Translations under genes and position numbers: made by a program | The notes under the pieces: generated by a model | What the model saw: only the letters and a program-made list of their open reading frames with translations | What the model was told of the DNA's origin: nothing | Database searches by the model: none | Part shown: positions 27,601-38,600 of the stretch, one piece after another | Numbering within the stretch: position 1 is the stretch's first letter | Layout: each line of letters begins with the position of its first letter | Source of the DNA: Enoplolaimus lenunculus | Lineage: Eukaryota; Nematoda; Enoplea; Enoplida; Thoracostomopsidae | Assembly (NCBI GenBank): GCA_030248215.1 | Contig: JASANG010001608.1 | Coordinates: forward strand, 1-64,000 | Reading direction: 5' to 3' | Length of the DNA: 64,000 bases

Positions 27601-29208
27601 ATCAGGGGCGGAACGTTTCTCTGTGGGACTGGAATACAGTAAGCTTAAGTTTAGACTATTTTTTGGCTTAGTTTAGGCTTAGGCTTAGGCTTAGGAATAA
27701 GCTTATAATACTGTTCCGTCATGTTCTTTACATTGGCTATCGCGGAAGTAAAGCAATCCCAACCTATACCTAGAGCTGTCCCATATCCTGCAGTTGCAAG
27801 TGAGCCAGTATTACAATGCGTCAAAACATTAAGCTTGCGATCTCCCAACCGTAATAATAGTTCCGCGGCACCATAATCACCAATCAGTTTGTTATCTTTA
27901 ATATCTTCAGTTAAAGTAGAATCGAGCTCTTGGATAATCCTAAAAACTTAACCTCAAAAAAATGAAAATTCGACGATAAAACAGAAACGTTGAACTAAGT
28001 TTTAGTTTTGAGAATTTTGACAAATTATTATATCAAAATATTTAACGTTACTTATCATTTAATAAAACGCATTTAAGTTTTTTAAGCATGATCCCCAATC
28101 AATACTTATTTTACATATCAATTGTCCAATTTTCAATCATATTATGTCGAGTCAAAACATTTTTGGCCAAAACGTATATATTGATGCTAGAATATCGTTT
28201 TGATAAAGGCAAAAAATGTTTACTTTAGTTTTTCCACTTAACACAAAACGCTTTATGAAAGAACGTAAATGAAACGCGAAAAGCGTATAAAATAGCGTGT
28301 TATTTTTGTAACAATTCCTAATTTCGTTACAATTATTGTCTACAAATCATACACTGTAAAAAAATTGTGAGTCAAATTGACGCTCTGGGAAATAGGCTTT
28401 TCTTGACTACACAAACTGAGTCAAATTCGACTCCGTCAGAGTTGAATTCGACTCACTGAGCGATTCAGTGAATCGAATTTGACTCTGGCGGAGTCGAATT
28501 TTGACTCAGTTTATGTAGTCAGGAAAAGCCTCCTATTTCGGACAGAGTCAATTTGACTCCCCATTTTTTTGCAGTGTACTAAACCAGAAGTAGTCAACCT
28601 TTGCTTCATTCTCTCAACTGGCGTGTCTGAATTGCCACTGACCATGGTTTCATTTTCACACATTGTCAGAAATCGGTCTCGTGCATTTCGAATATTAACA
28701 GCGGTCGGTCGTGCACTAACTAAATAGTCGAATCTGTTTCGAATATACGCTGATAAGGCTGACTTTGACGAAAAACTGCAACACCGTAATTCGACAGAAA
28801 GCGATAAGCAGCCAACAATTGCAATAGCCGGCGCTCCGCGTACCTGAGAAGACAAGTTCAGCTGATTTTAATGGTCGGTTTTTAGAAAATTTGATGCATA
28901 TTTCAGCTTCTAATGATCTCCGCGGATTATTTCACATCCAAATGTAATTTTTCAAACAAATTCTATTTCTGTTTAAATCCTAAATAAAGCCTTCTCTCGG
29001 GATTTCAAAATTATAAAAAATTCCAATAAATTTTATGCACTCAGTTCGATGCAGTATACGTGCTTTTACTAACCTTCATTTCTTTTATACAAGTATATGC
29101 GTCTTCGCATGATTTAACAGCAATATATTCTGTACCACTTGGCAACTTCAATTGATTCAAAATTAACAACGTACCATCAGGTTTGTACACAATCGACTCA
29201 AGAGTCAT
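24620..29208 (-). CDS. MRI1: Methylthioribose-1-phosphate isomerase, complete
   Basis: It converts 5-methylthioribose-1-phosphate to 5-methylthioribulose-1-phosphate in the methionine salvage pathway (eIF2B-alpha/MtnA fold). Six exons: 29208-29074, 28843-28599, 27939-27770, 27255-27067, 26276-26064, 24729-24620. They total 1062 nt (353 residues, close to the usual 360-370) and every junction is phase-consistent. The start ATG opens [12 protein letters not shown]. Family signatures are [33 protein letters not shown] with catalytic Cys169, [20 protein letters not shown] with catalytic Asp249, and [20 protein letters not shown]. The tail has [22 protein letters not shown] replaces the common GADRV. 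The exon 5 acceptor is the second of two AGs (TTAGCAG), the only one giving the conserved GAD. Intron 4 contains a duplicated piece of exon 4. Confidence 0.97.
24950..25020. repeat. GC-rich hairpin in MRI1 intron 5
   Basis: CCGGCCGGCAGG and CCTGCCCGGCCGC face each other across three bases, followed by GGGTGCAACCGGTCCGG. Very GC-rich in an AT-rich intron. Probably the end of a CCGG-type MITE; a partner end was not found. Confidence 0.5.
26808..27173. repeat. 183-bp tandem duplication including part of MRI1 exon 4
   Basis: 26808-26990 and 26991-27173 are two head-to-tail copies of 183 bp that I could distinguish at a single base (GTAACAACC against GTAACCACC). Each contains about 107 bp of exon 4's 3' part, its donor and about 76 bp of intron. 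The 26808-26990 copy lacks the exon's acceptor. A further partial copy of CTAAGCCTCAGTATAAAAC lies at about 26776. Confidence 0.95.
27560..27740. mobile_element. GGCCCATG-family MITE in MRI1 intron 3
   Basis: It matches the 2200-2340 copy closely: GGCCCATGTAAAGATCAGG, GGGACTGGAATACAG, then AGGCTTAGGCTTAGG and ACTGTTCCGTCATG. Its right edge lies about 30 bp from the donor of exon 3 (27770). Confidence 0.7.
28352..28576. mobile_element. Foldback MITE, CACTGTAAAAAA ends, TA duplication
   Basis: Arms of roughly 100 bp face each other: CACTGTAAAAAAATTGTG with GTGAGTCAAATTGAC on the left, and GTCAATTTGACTCCCC with TTTTTTTGCAGTG on the right. They are joined through GAGTCAAATTCGACTC repeats. It is flanked by TA on both sides. 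It lies in MRI1 intron 2, with only about 22 bp between it and the donor of exon 2. Confidence 0.85.
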
Positions 29209-29266
29209 TGTTTTAAATAGTTCAGAATACAGTATTTCTGCAGTATTAACTTATTTTACTTTTTAC

Positions 29267-29616
29267 CAGGGTGTAACCGGAATTCCAGTTCCGGCATTTT
29301 TTCACCTTCCGGTTCCGGCTCCGGTAAATTTTTAGCGGATTTAAAAATTCCGGTATTATAATTTGGCCGTTTTCTTAACTTTGCTAGTTTTTAAGAATCT
29401 CTTTTGAAAGCCACTTGTACTCCGAATATAAGCCATTAATGGTGGATTTCACTTCATTCGATGATGAAAATCTAAAATACAACAAATAAAATAAATACCT
29501 ATGTTCGACTAAGGTTATTAAAATGAAATTTTTGGTGAAATGCATTTTTCACTTTCCGGTTCCGGTAAAATTTTCAAATTCCGGTTCCGGTAAATTGTAA
29601 TTCCGGTTGCACCCTG
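29267..29616. mobile_element. hAT-like MITE (CCGGAACC subfamily) just upstream of MRI1
   Basis: The ends are CAGGGTGTAACCGG and CCGGTTGCACCCTG. Flanking octamers CTTTTTAC and GTTTTTAC match at 7 of 8 positions. The core (GAATATAAGCCATTAATGG and neighbours) is shared, in the opposite orientation, with the 34049 and 48944 copies. It starts 59 bp upstream of the MRI1 ATG, so it lies in the 5' UTR or promoter. Confidence 0.9.
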
Positions 29617-29979
29617 GTTTTTACACTATCCATATAATAGAATTATGCATCTGTCAAAAATGAACAACGGCACTCGGGCACACGTCATGTGTTGAAGCTT
29701 AAAAAGTTTACAGATTTTCATGAATTTGACGTGAGACCAGTGGTGGACTACAGTTTTAGTGACCCTAAGGTAAATTTCAATATTTTTGAACTGGGTCTGC
29801 AATACTCTTAATATCAACATTTATCCCAAAGTATGTTGGACAATCTTTACTTTACCATCTTTTGAAATATAGTTTTTGACAGGCAAAGTTCGCTGGATTT
29901 TTATTGCCTTGAAAATGTGCCATGTCTGCGTTTACAGTTAATACTTAGGCACTACACGAGGCACTATTTACAAACCTTA

Positions 29980-30540
29980 AGCTATACTTTTATATAATCG
30001 TACATCTAAGGCGGCGCTATACGTATCTTTTAGGTCCGCCCATTTGACGTTAACCTCTCGGAGCATCAACAGTACAGAAGATCCGGAAGCCTTATTTTTG
30101 CACAGTCACCTGAAAACGGAACTGTTTAAAAAGTAAACATGGGCCGTTGTTCCGATATATAGACGCGCATTGCTAATCGCAAGCGCTGCTTCAAGTGTAC
30201 TCTGCGCTTGGATATCACGGTCATGCCACGTGCGTGTCAAGAACTCGCACAGCGCACTCGTGCTGTCGAGTTCTACACTTCCGCGTGCACTGGTTTTAGA
30301 TTGACGACTTGAACAGCAAAACAGCGATGCTTTCGTGCACGATTCGCCTCATTTCGACCTGCTCTTGCCGTACACTTGGCACATCGCAGTCGGCCTCCCC
30401 CCAAAACATGTCCGAGAGGTCCCCAATACCCTCCAATTAGGGGATTTTGGGGGCGCTTCCACCGACACTGATCGCAGCAGATGTTCTCGTGCACACCCTG
30501 CTTCGCAGTAGTGCGCGTTTATATCTCGGAATAACACAAA
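29980..30540. other. GC-richer intergenic block
   Basis: The sequence turns GC-rich (for example GGCGGCGCTATACG, GCGCTTGGATATCACGG, GGGGATTTTGGGGGCG), unlike its AT-rich surroundings. GGCGGCGCTATACG resembles the arms of the inverted repeat at 54118-54245. Overlapping minus-strand frames here have no recognisable domain. It could be an unknown transposon or an upstream regulatory region of MRI1. Confidence 0.35.
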
Positions 30541-30916
30541 GCCGTGATACAGCTATTTAATTCAAAATCACCAGAATCACTGGTGGATGATGCAAGGGGG
30601 TCTGCCAAGTCCATGCCTCACAAAAGGACTCAAAACCAAAATTTGGCATTAGTACTAAAAATTTGCTTGCACTCTCCTACGTGAGCTTTCTTATATGTCA
30701 AGCGTAAACACCGTAAGAAACTTTTACATCCACAACTGTGCACAAATGTTTGTATTCAATAATCTTTATCATACATAACATATTTCCCGTTTTCTCTTTC
30801 GCACTTTTATTGCAGTACGTAAGGCTTTGGCAAATGCAATAGTAATTTACATAGTAGCGGAGTGCATTAAAGTAAAATTATCACTACTTCAAAAAATTTC
30901 AGTCTGTTGTTCACGG

Positions 30917-31060
30917 GCCCGTAGCCAGGCGGGACAGGAGGTGCTCAGCCCCCTAGAAAATTTTCAACGTTGCTTGCAAGTCATTAAAAACCCTTGTATG
31001 CCCCTCATGAAATTTTTTAGCCACCCTCCCAGCAAGGGAGCTGGCTACCGGCCTGGTTGT
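30917..31060. mobile_element. Short MITE, CCCGTAGCCAG ends
   Basis: GGGCCCGTAGCCAGGCGG on the left is mirrored by GGAGCTGGCTACCGGCCT on the right, enclosing about 110 bp. Ends of this kind are common in invertebrate MITEs. A related single end, GGGCTCGTAGCCTG, lies at about 15462. Confidence 0.65.
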
Positions 31061-31069
31061 TTACCGTTT

Positions 31070-31265
31070 AGAGTTTATAATGCAAACTGTATACGCTCAA
31101 TCAGCGCGCAATGTTTAACAATTCCTACGCGCATGTGTAGTGTACAGCACCACAAGACGTGAGAGCCACGTCGGGTTCCAGCATCATGCTCTAGCTGAGT
31201 GGGGAGAGATCACAGTTAGTAATTGATCTCAGATGACACTTATAATATTCAAGTAAACGGTTAAT
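31070..31265 (+). mobile_element. Repeat sharing GACGTGAGAGCC with the 17160 element
   Basis: CACAAGACGTGAGAGCC and a decayed CTAGCTGAGTGG block reproduce the tRNA-like interior of the 17160-17422 element. The terminal CCCTTTCTC repeats were not recognised. Confidence 0.5.
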
Positions 31266-32716
31266 GAACAAATTTCAATTTAGCATCTATAAAATTACGA
31301 AAATGTGAGTATATTATAAAAATAGACAAATTGTTAATTTTGGTCGCTACCTTCACTGAGTAAGATGTAAACTATACCAGTATTCGACTATATCCAGCAA
31401 TGCAGGAAACCGCAAACCAGCAGTTTTGTTGAGCACTAAAATGACAATACCAGACCGCAACTGGATATCTGTTTACGGTTCAAAATGCAGGATTCCGTTA
31501 AAATGAATATACCGGATATTCTGGTACTTCCGTGCTAATAGGTAAAACCAGGGAGGAGGATAAACTTATCCGGCATTTGTACACTTAAAAAACTTGGCCT
31601 GCAGCCCTACTCCATGGTACCTTTGAATCTTTTCAGTTATCCCCCCAGCCCGCGTTTGTCTAAAAATCGTTGGATTTAAAATTTTTGCAAAAATTTGAGC
31701 TTGTTGTAATCAGACGATTGGTTACGAGTTATTGTCAACTAACTGATTTGGCGCGCTGCCACAGAGGAGGTCATGAGAAGCTCAAATATTTGCAAAATCT
31801 TTTGAAATAAATTCATTTTGGGCAAACGCGGGCTGGCGGGGATAACGGAAAATTTTAAGACTGGAGGTATTAACACAAAAAAGTATTTATGAATTTATTC
31901 AGAAAAGTATTTTCTGTGGCAAATCTGATAAGTTTTTCTGATATTTACGATAATTTTTCTAAAAACAACTGGAAAACGTTTGTTTTCAGACTATATTTCA
32001 ATACTTTTTTGAAAACTTTTTTGTTATAACAGAAATAGTTTTCAAGTGCACCTTGCTAATTGTATTTCTTAAATGTAAGAAATTTTTTCTTAAATATCAG
32101 AAATATTATTTTGAGTAAGGCGATAAAGAGATCAAATCACATATTGATTCACTGTTCCACCCCACAATTTTGGCTGCCGGTGTGGTATAAAATTGCCTCG
32201 TGTATCAAACCAGAAAATGTGTGATCCATACCTATTCATCGTGCCATATGTAGAAAGTTGGGCTGCGCTAGGTTGCTCGAGCAACCCAAACCATAACAAT
32301 ACGCCCCTAATTATGCTCAATCTTTCGCACGTTGGCATCTGCCATGAAACCGAACGTTATCAACAGAATACTGCAATCCAGTAGCGACACATATTTCACA
32401 TCTTGCTGCGATTATATTTCCAGGTATACTTATAAGTCAATTCAATAACGTGATATAAGTATAATTATATCTCAGTAAACGTTACTTTTGTTCCACTCAA
32501 ATAATTTCCGTCAATGGACAAACTATCCGGTCAATATGTAATTCCGGTAAAAACTCACTATCCGGCTCCAGTTCAGATATCCGGTAAATAAATATCCGGA
32601 GCCGACTGTCAGAAGCTTAGTTGTTCCACTCAAAAAATCACAGACCACACCACGAAGGAAATTTGGATGTGAAGGAAGTATGCTCGGGCCACCAAAAGAT
32701 GTTTTAATCGCGTGGG

Positions 32717-32887
32717 TGGCCCATGTATAGAAAAGGGCCAAAACAGTAGTATAAGCATGTTCCTAAGCCTAAGCAAAAAAGTCAGTTTAAAGCTCAAACT
32801 GACTCCATTATACAGCCCCACAAGCTCAAACGGAATCCATTATACAGCCCCGCAGGAAACCAATCCGGCCCTGTTCTATACATGGGC
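32717..32887. mobile_element. GGCCCATG-family MITE with 8-bp duplication
   Basis: TGGCCCATGTATAG on the left and CTATACATGGGC on the right are inverted. CGCGTGGG is repeated at 32709-32716 and 32888-32895. The interior contains CCTAAGCCTAAGC and a short tandem of CCATTATACAGCCCC. The 8-bp duplication points to a hAT-type transposase for this family too. Confidence 0.75.
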
Positions 32888-33304
32888 CGCGTGGGCCATG
32901 GAACGCCTCATCCACTTTAAGATGAAAGCAATGTATTGTCACTGTCCGATTACAAGAGTTTGGCGTTTAGCCCTAAGTGAAGGTGGCACTCACGTGTTGT
33001 GGAGATTCTGTGCTGCATCATAGCAAAGAATTTATATTTTTTGATGTCGCCTTACACTCGGCGGTTTTCTATAGCACGGAAATTTCAGTGCAACATTATA
33101 GTTATGATTTAAATTTATCCTCAATCTAGTGTGAAATTTTGGCTTCGTGCGAGTCCGGTGTGGTGATATTCGAACCTAAATGAGACCACGGCCCAAATGG
33201 CCCACTCTTAATTCCTTACTGGTGTAGCCGGCCGCAGCAATTGGTTACACGAACGAAAATCTTTGAAAGTTATAACATCTCTTTATTTGCTATAATAATA
33301 AAAG

Positions 33305-33480
33305 TCTCCGGCCCACGCAAAAATCAGGGACGGAACGTTTTTCCGCGGGACTGTAATACAGTAAGCTTTTAGACTAATTTTTTTCTAAGGCTTATATAGG
33401 TATTAAGCTCATTTTTACGCTTAGGCATACGAATATGATTGCTTATACTATGTTTACGGCCCTGTTCTATACATTGGCCA
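33305..33480. mobile_element. GGCCCATG-family MITE, diverged
   Basis: It starts GGCCCACGCAAAAATCAGG and GGAACGTTTTTCC and ends GGCCCTGTTCTATACATTGG. The interior carries AGGCTTA motifs. The duplication was not resolved. Confidence 0.6.
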
Positions 33481-33892
33481 GCAATTCTAACACAAGATCT
33501 TTTCAACCTTGTACAAAATTTTGGCATCGTGTCAGTTTGGTGAAAATGTGGTCTTAGTTGGAGGCATGGCCAGGGCGGACATGTTTTAAATTATTAAGTA
33601 CCGTCAATTAATATATACATATATACACAGCTTACTATAGTGACCTGAAAATGAAATTATCGTCCAAAATCAAATTAGAGTGCATAAATGTTAATTACCC
33701 TACTTCGATTATGTATATGCTTCCTGGATCAAATATATATAATGATCAGCACGCATTTGACAATACACCCAAAGCAATGTTTACTTATATTCATAAAAGT
33801 GTAGTTAATCAAGTTTTAAAAGCATATATTTAAAGCACAGTATACGAAATATATCATATTTTTAAAGCACATATGCCAATCACGGCCAATGT

Positions 33893-34540
33893 ACCCTAAA
33901 GGCCGTTCCATTTTCCGGGGACAGAAATGTACCAGGAGTACCCGTCCCATTTTCCCGGGACAGCAATGTACCAGGAGTACATTCCAAAAATATAATTGAG
34001 ACAGCGGGACAGTTGAGACAGTTAAGACAGTATATTATATATATATATCAGGGTGCAACCGGAATTACAATTTACCGGAACCGGAATTTGAAAATTTTAC
34101 CGGAACCGGAAAATGAAAAATGCATTTCACCAAAAATTTGATTTTAATCTTATTTTTTGCTCTATTATTTGTGAAATAACCTTAGTCGAACATAGGTATT
34201 TATTTTATTTGTTGTATTTTAGATTTTCATCATCGACTGAAGTGAAATCCACCATCAATGGCTTATATTCGGAGTACAAGTGGCTTTCAAAAGAGATTCT
34301 TAAAAATTAGCAAAGTTAAGAAAACGGCCAAATTATAATACCGAAATTTTTAAATCCGGTAAAAATTTACCGGAACCGGAAGGTGAAAAAATGCCGGAAC
34401 CGGAATTCCGGTTGCACCCTGATATATATATAATATATATCCTACGTACATATATCTGACTATGCATATGTAAAACAGGAGCGCATAAGTGTGCACTCCG
34501 GGTATATTTCTGTCCCGGGAAATTGTGCCGGCCTTTATAG
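33893..34540. mobile_element. Inverted-repeat MITE hosting a hAT-like insertion
   Basis: The left arm CTAAAGGCCGTTCC with GGGGACAGAAATGTACC is mirrored on the right by GGTATATTTCTGTCCC with GGCCTTTATAG. The left arm holds a 38-bp tandem repeat around GACAGCAATGTACCAGGAG. The hAT-like element at 34049-34421 is inserted in the AT-rich middle. Confidence 0.65.
34049..34421. mobile_element. hAT-like MITE (CCGGAACC subfamily), intact
   Basis: The ends are CAGGGTGCAACCGG and CCGGTTGCACCCTG, flanked by ATATATAT on both sides (34041-34048, 34422-34429). The surrounding AT repeat makes that duplication less diagnostic. The core is nearly identical to 48944-49345. Confidence 0.88.
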
Positions 34541-35645
34541 TAACATGGGTCCCAATCACTATATAGGTCCCCACGAAGATATCACAAATGTAAGTTTGCT
34601 AGCTGTAACGGGATACCTAAGCCGCCCACACCTCGTTGAATCTATTGCAGACAGTCGGCAAAGAGTAAGACATCACTCCCATAAAAACTACCGTTTAGGT
34701 GTTTTCTTATTGAGCGTCGCACAAAAATGACGGAGCGACTCACAGAATCTGTACAAAAAGTTTAACACCAAATGTTTTGGCAAGAAATTTTACTTGTTTC
34801 TTACGATCACTTTATGCATAAATAGGCAGTTCATTTCACAGAATTCAGTGTTACTGTTAATGCAGGATATCTCGGCAGGGCCATACATAATCGACTTAAA
34901 TCAAACGAACTATGCAGAAGTTTTTCCACTGTACATTATTTTCTTACCTGGCGAGCCTTATAATAAATAATTTGTGTCAGCAATTCAACTTAAAAAAGAA
35001 ATAAACTGTCACGCTAAATTATTAGTTATTGGCTAGATCGGGGTTAAATAAACTTTGAATCTGACACATATCGATTCTGAATTTTCCTTGGAAAAGTGAA
35101 AAATTAAAGCTACCACGATGATAACTGCATAATATATTAAGCCATGAAAACAAACGAAAAATTGAAATATTGCAAAACACAAAGTACGAACTATAATTGC
35201 CCAAACTTACTACACAATTTAAAATGATTAATTTTTTTCGGTACAATAACCACCGAAACGGTAATTTTGTTCTAACCATGACCGTGTCAATTGTACAACG
35301 TTAAATTAGATTCAGTGGAAAGCGTGTATCACTACTGTTGCATTACAGTAGTAAAAAACGCCAGAATTCGTTACTCGAACATACATTAATTGACACACGT
35401 AATTATAAAATAATTCATAAACAATTTCCATTTACTGATCTAAAAAACTTTTATAAAGCATGTTTAAATAAATATTGTAATATCTATACATAAAACACAA
35501 TTTTATCACGCCAATTCAAAACCCCAATAGAAACCAGGTATGGGGTAAAATTTAATATCAATACACCGTGAAACAATTAGCAATATTACATAGCTACCTG
35601 CAGAGACCCTTATCCGATACCACAATTGACCAAAGTTAAAGTTGC

Positions 35646-38600
35646 TCAGTCACACGGCAACGTAGGAATAACTCCAATACCAACACCACCCTCATGTGCA
35701 ATCATAGACGCCCCAAACACCCATGCAGACTCTGTTGCCCTACGCGAAATGGAACTCACACTGGTGATTTTTACTGCTGGCGATACCTCACCCCCTGGCG
35801 GTGGGGGGTCTACAGGACGCCCCTCGCTGCCACGATTGACTACTGCAGCTGCTTCGTTTGATACTGTTACCATCGATGAGGCCGCAGCACCGCCATTGCC
35901 CATCATGCCTTCAATTGCCATAGGATCCATAATTTCCATTGAACTTAAATTTGAAATACCATCATAGCCCCCAATTGCGAACAGCTTGCCAGAATTTGCT
36001 ACTAACGCAACTCGACTACGCTTAACGTTCATATCAGGAAGCGACATCCATTCATCAACATCTGGATCGTAGCATTCGACAGTTCGAAGAAACTGTGACC
36101 CATCGTAGCTGAAACGTTGGATATAGAAACTATTTTATATACTTTGCTTATAGTAAAAACTTGCACAAAATATTATGTAAATAATTATTGAACGAATAAT
36201 ACTCCGAACGCAACTAGGAGTTTCGCGAAGCGTTCAATCTTTGTGCTCGGGTGTCAAAGGATGGATACCTGTACGGTCGACGCGAATATCAGGAGCACTG
36301 AACGGATTTTATGATTTTAGCTTGAAAGCTTTTATCATAAGAACTTTTTGCTTGAAAACTTGTAACATAAGGTATTAACCTGGTATTGGGGAATTAAAAC
36401 TGGAAGCCGTTAATTAACTACAAGCTAATTAGCGTATTTCGAAGAAAACCTATATTGCTAACTATTAGGTTTATTGAGCGAAGCGAAACTCCGAGCGAAG
36501 CTCGGAGTTTCGCGAAGCGTTTTATGTTTTGTACTTGGGGGTCGAAAGGTGGATGTCCGTCCGTCCGTCTGTCCGTCTGTCCGTCTGTCCGTCTGTCCGT
36601 CCGAAAGAACTCAGGAACGGCGAACCGATACAAACTTAAGCCCATCCGGGGAACCCCCCGGTAAATTAGCCTTTGCTACAGGCAATCAAATATTAGCCAA
36701 ACTTTCCACAATTCAGCTTAGATGCAATCTACTGTTTAGCATTAAAGGGTTTATTGGTAGCGAAAGGAATCTGCTAGACTGTTACAAACCTCCAAAACCG
36801 ATAATTGAACCGTTAGCTAATAGATAATTTGCATATTAGCATAGTTTATAAGCCTAAATTAAGACTTTTTACAATATTTCGCTAATTATTAAGGTAAAAG
36901 CAAAATAATTTCAGCACAAAAGGTTTTTGGTGCGTGGAATTTAAAAAATAGATAAAAAACATCCAAGACGGAAACTTGAATATATTACTTAATAGCTAAT
37001 TTTGCATATTAGCTTAATTGAGAAGAAAAAACTAGGACTTTTTAAATTATTTTCATAATTATTAGGGTTTACTGAAGGTTTTTGGGTGCGAAGAATCTGA
37101 ATAAATTGTTTACAAACCTCCAAAACCGATAATCTTAACAGTTAACTAATGACTAATTTGCATATTAGCTTAATTGACAGAACAAAATTAGGACTTTTTA
37201 AATTATTCCAAAAATTATTAGAGTGGCTGAAGAGTTTTTGGGTGTGAGGAAATTGAAAAAAAAGTTTACAAACATCCCAAACCGAAAAATGAAAAGTAAG
37301 CTAATACCCAATTTCCATATAAGCTTAATTCCTTACGTGCGCTCCGCCCACCCTCAAAAAAACCACTCCCCCCCACACCGGGTACCACTCCCCTCTCCAC
37401 AAAAAAGGGTATAGGGGAACAGAAAAACAAAAAAAAAAACAAAAAAAACCCCACCAATATCTCAGCAGTTAGCTACTCAGTAACCTGCATAATATTAGCA
37501 TGACAAAGGTGACAAATAAAGACCTTAATGAATACCATTTTTATCAGCGTTTGCACTCTGTTGATGATAGGGTTTTCGATCTCGGAAAAAATAGTATATT
37601 ATTTATTTGGGTCCAACGAAATATCTGCATCCGAATCCTGCAAGAAATCGACATCCGGCTCTGGTATTCAACATTGTCGGACATTTATTGCAGACAAGTA
37701 TAACATAATTAAATATAATTCTATTATTTTTGACCATAATCACAAAATTTGGCCGCAAATTTTATTGGAAACGATAAATATAAGTGCTTGAAGAAGCCTA
37801 TTTCGTAATAAAACCTATAGAAGCAAAATAATAACATATTACAGCAAGTAGTATCAAATTCGCGTGATTAAGTTTGAATTGTGGTTGCAATATGTATTTA
37901 AATATCCGGCTCCGGCTCTGGTACTTTTTTGTATTCAGTTAAATCCTGTTATCTATGATAACTAGGGATGTGCCGATTAATTGAAATCGGCAATAACCGA
38001 CACTTTCTATGAGTATCGTCATTTGCACTGCAAAAAATTTGAAAAAATTTCGCCGATATTTTTGCGCATAACACTCTATCAGGGAAACTGTAATCTCTCA
38101 AGATTTTATGTTTAAAAATTATATAAACTGAAATGAACCGTTCTCAAAAATTGTAATAGTTTATGGTGGTAGTGTCCTATCTGTTCTTTAAGCAACGTGT
38201 ATTAAAACTGGAATCGGTATCGATTCGGCATTGGCATATTTTCAAATAAAAACGGCATTGGTATCGGCAAAAGTTTTGGTATCGGCACCTACCTACTTAT
38301 GATCGCAACAGGGCTAAATATGTTATTAAGTACATATCAATTAGTTCAATATTTAAAAGCTATTAGCTCAAGGGTTTTGCGGAATGAAAAAAATTAAATG
38401 TATTTTTATAGAATGCCAAACTTGCAAGCTAGCTAGTCTTTTACTAATTACCATGCATAATCAGTTAAACTCGCCATCTCATTAAATCAGGAGTGAACAG
38501 CATTTAAACACCTTTTACTGTGGGATCTTTGGGCTTATAAAAACAAAAACTTTGGAATGTAATTAGGCTCCAAAATTTTTGCCTATGCAGATTCTTATTT

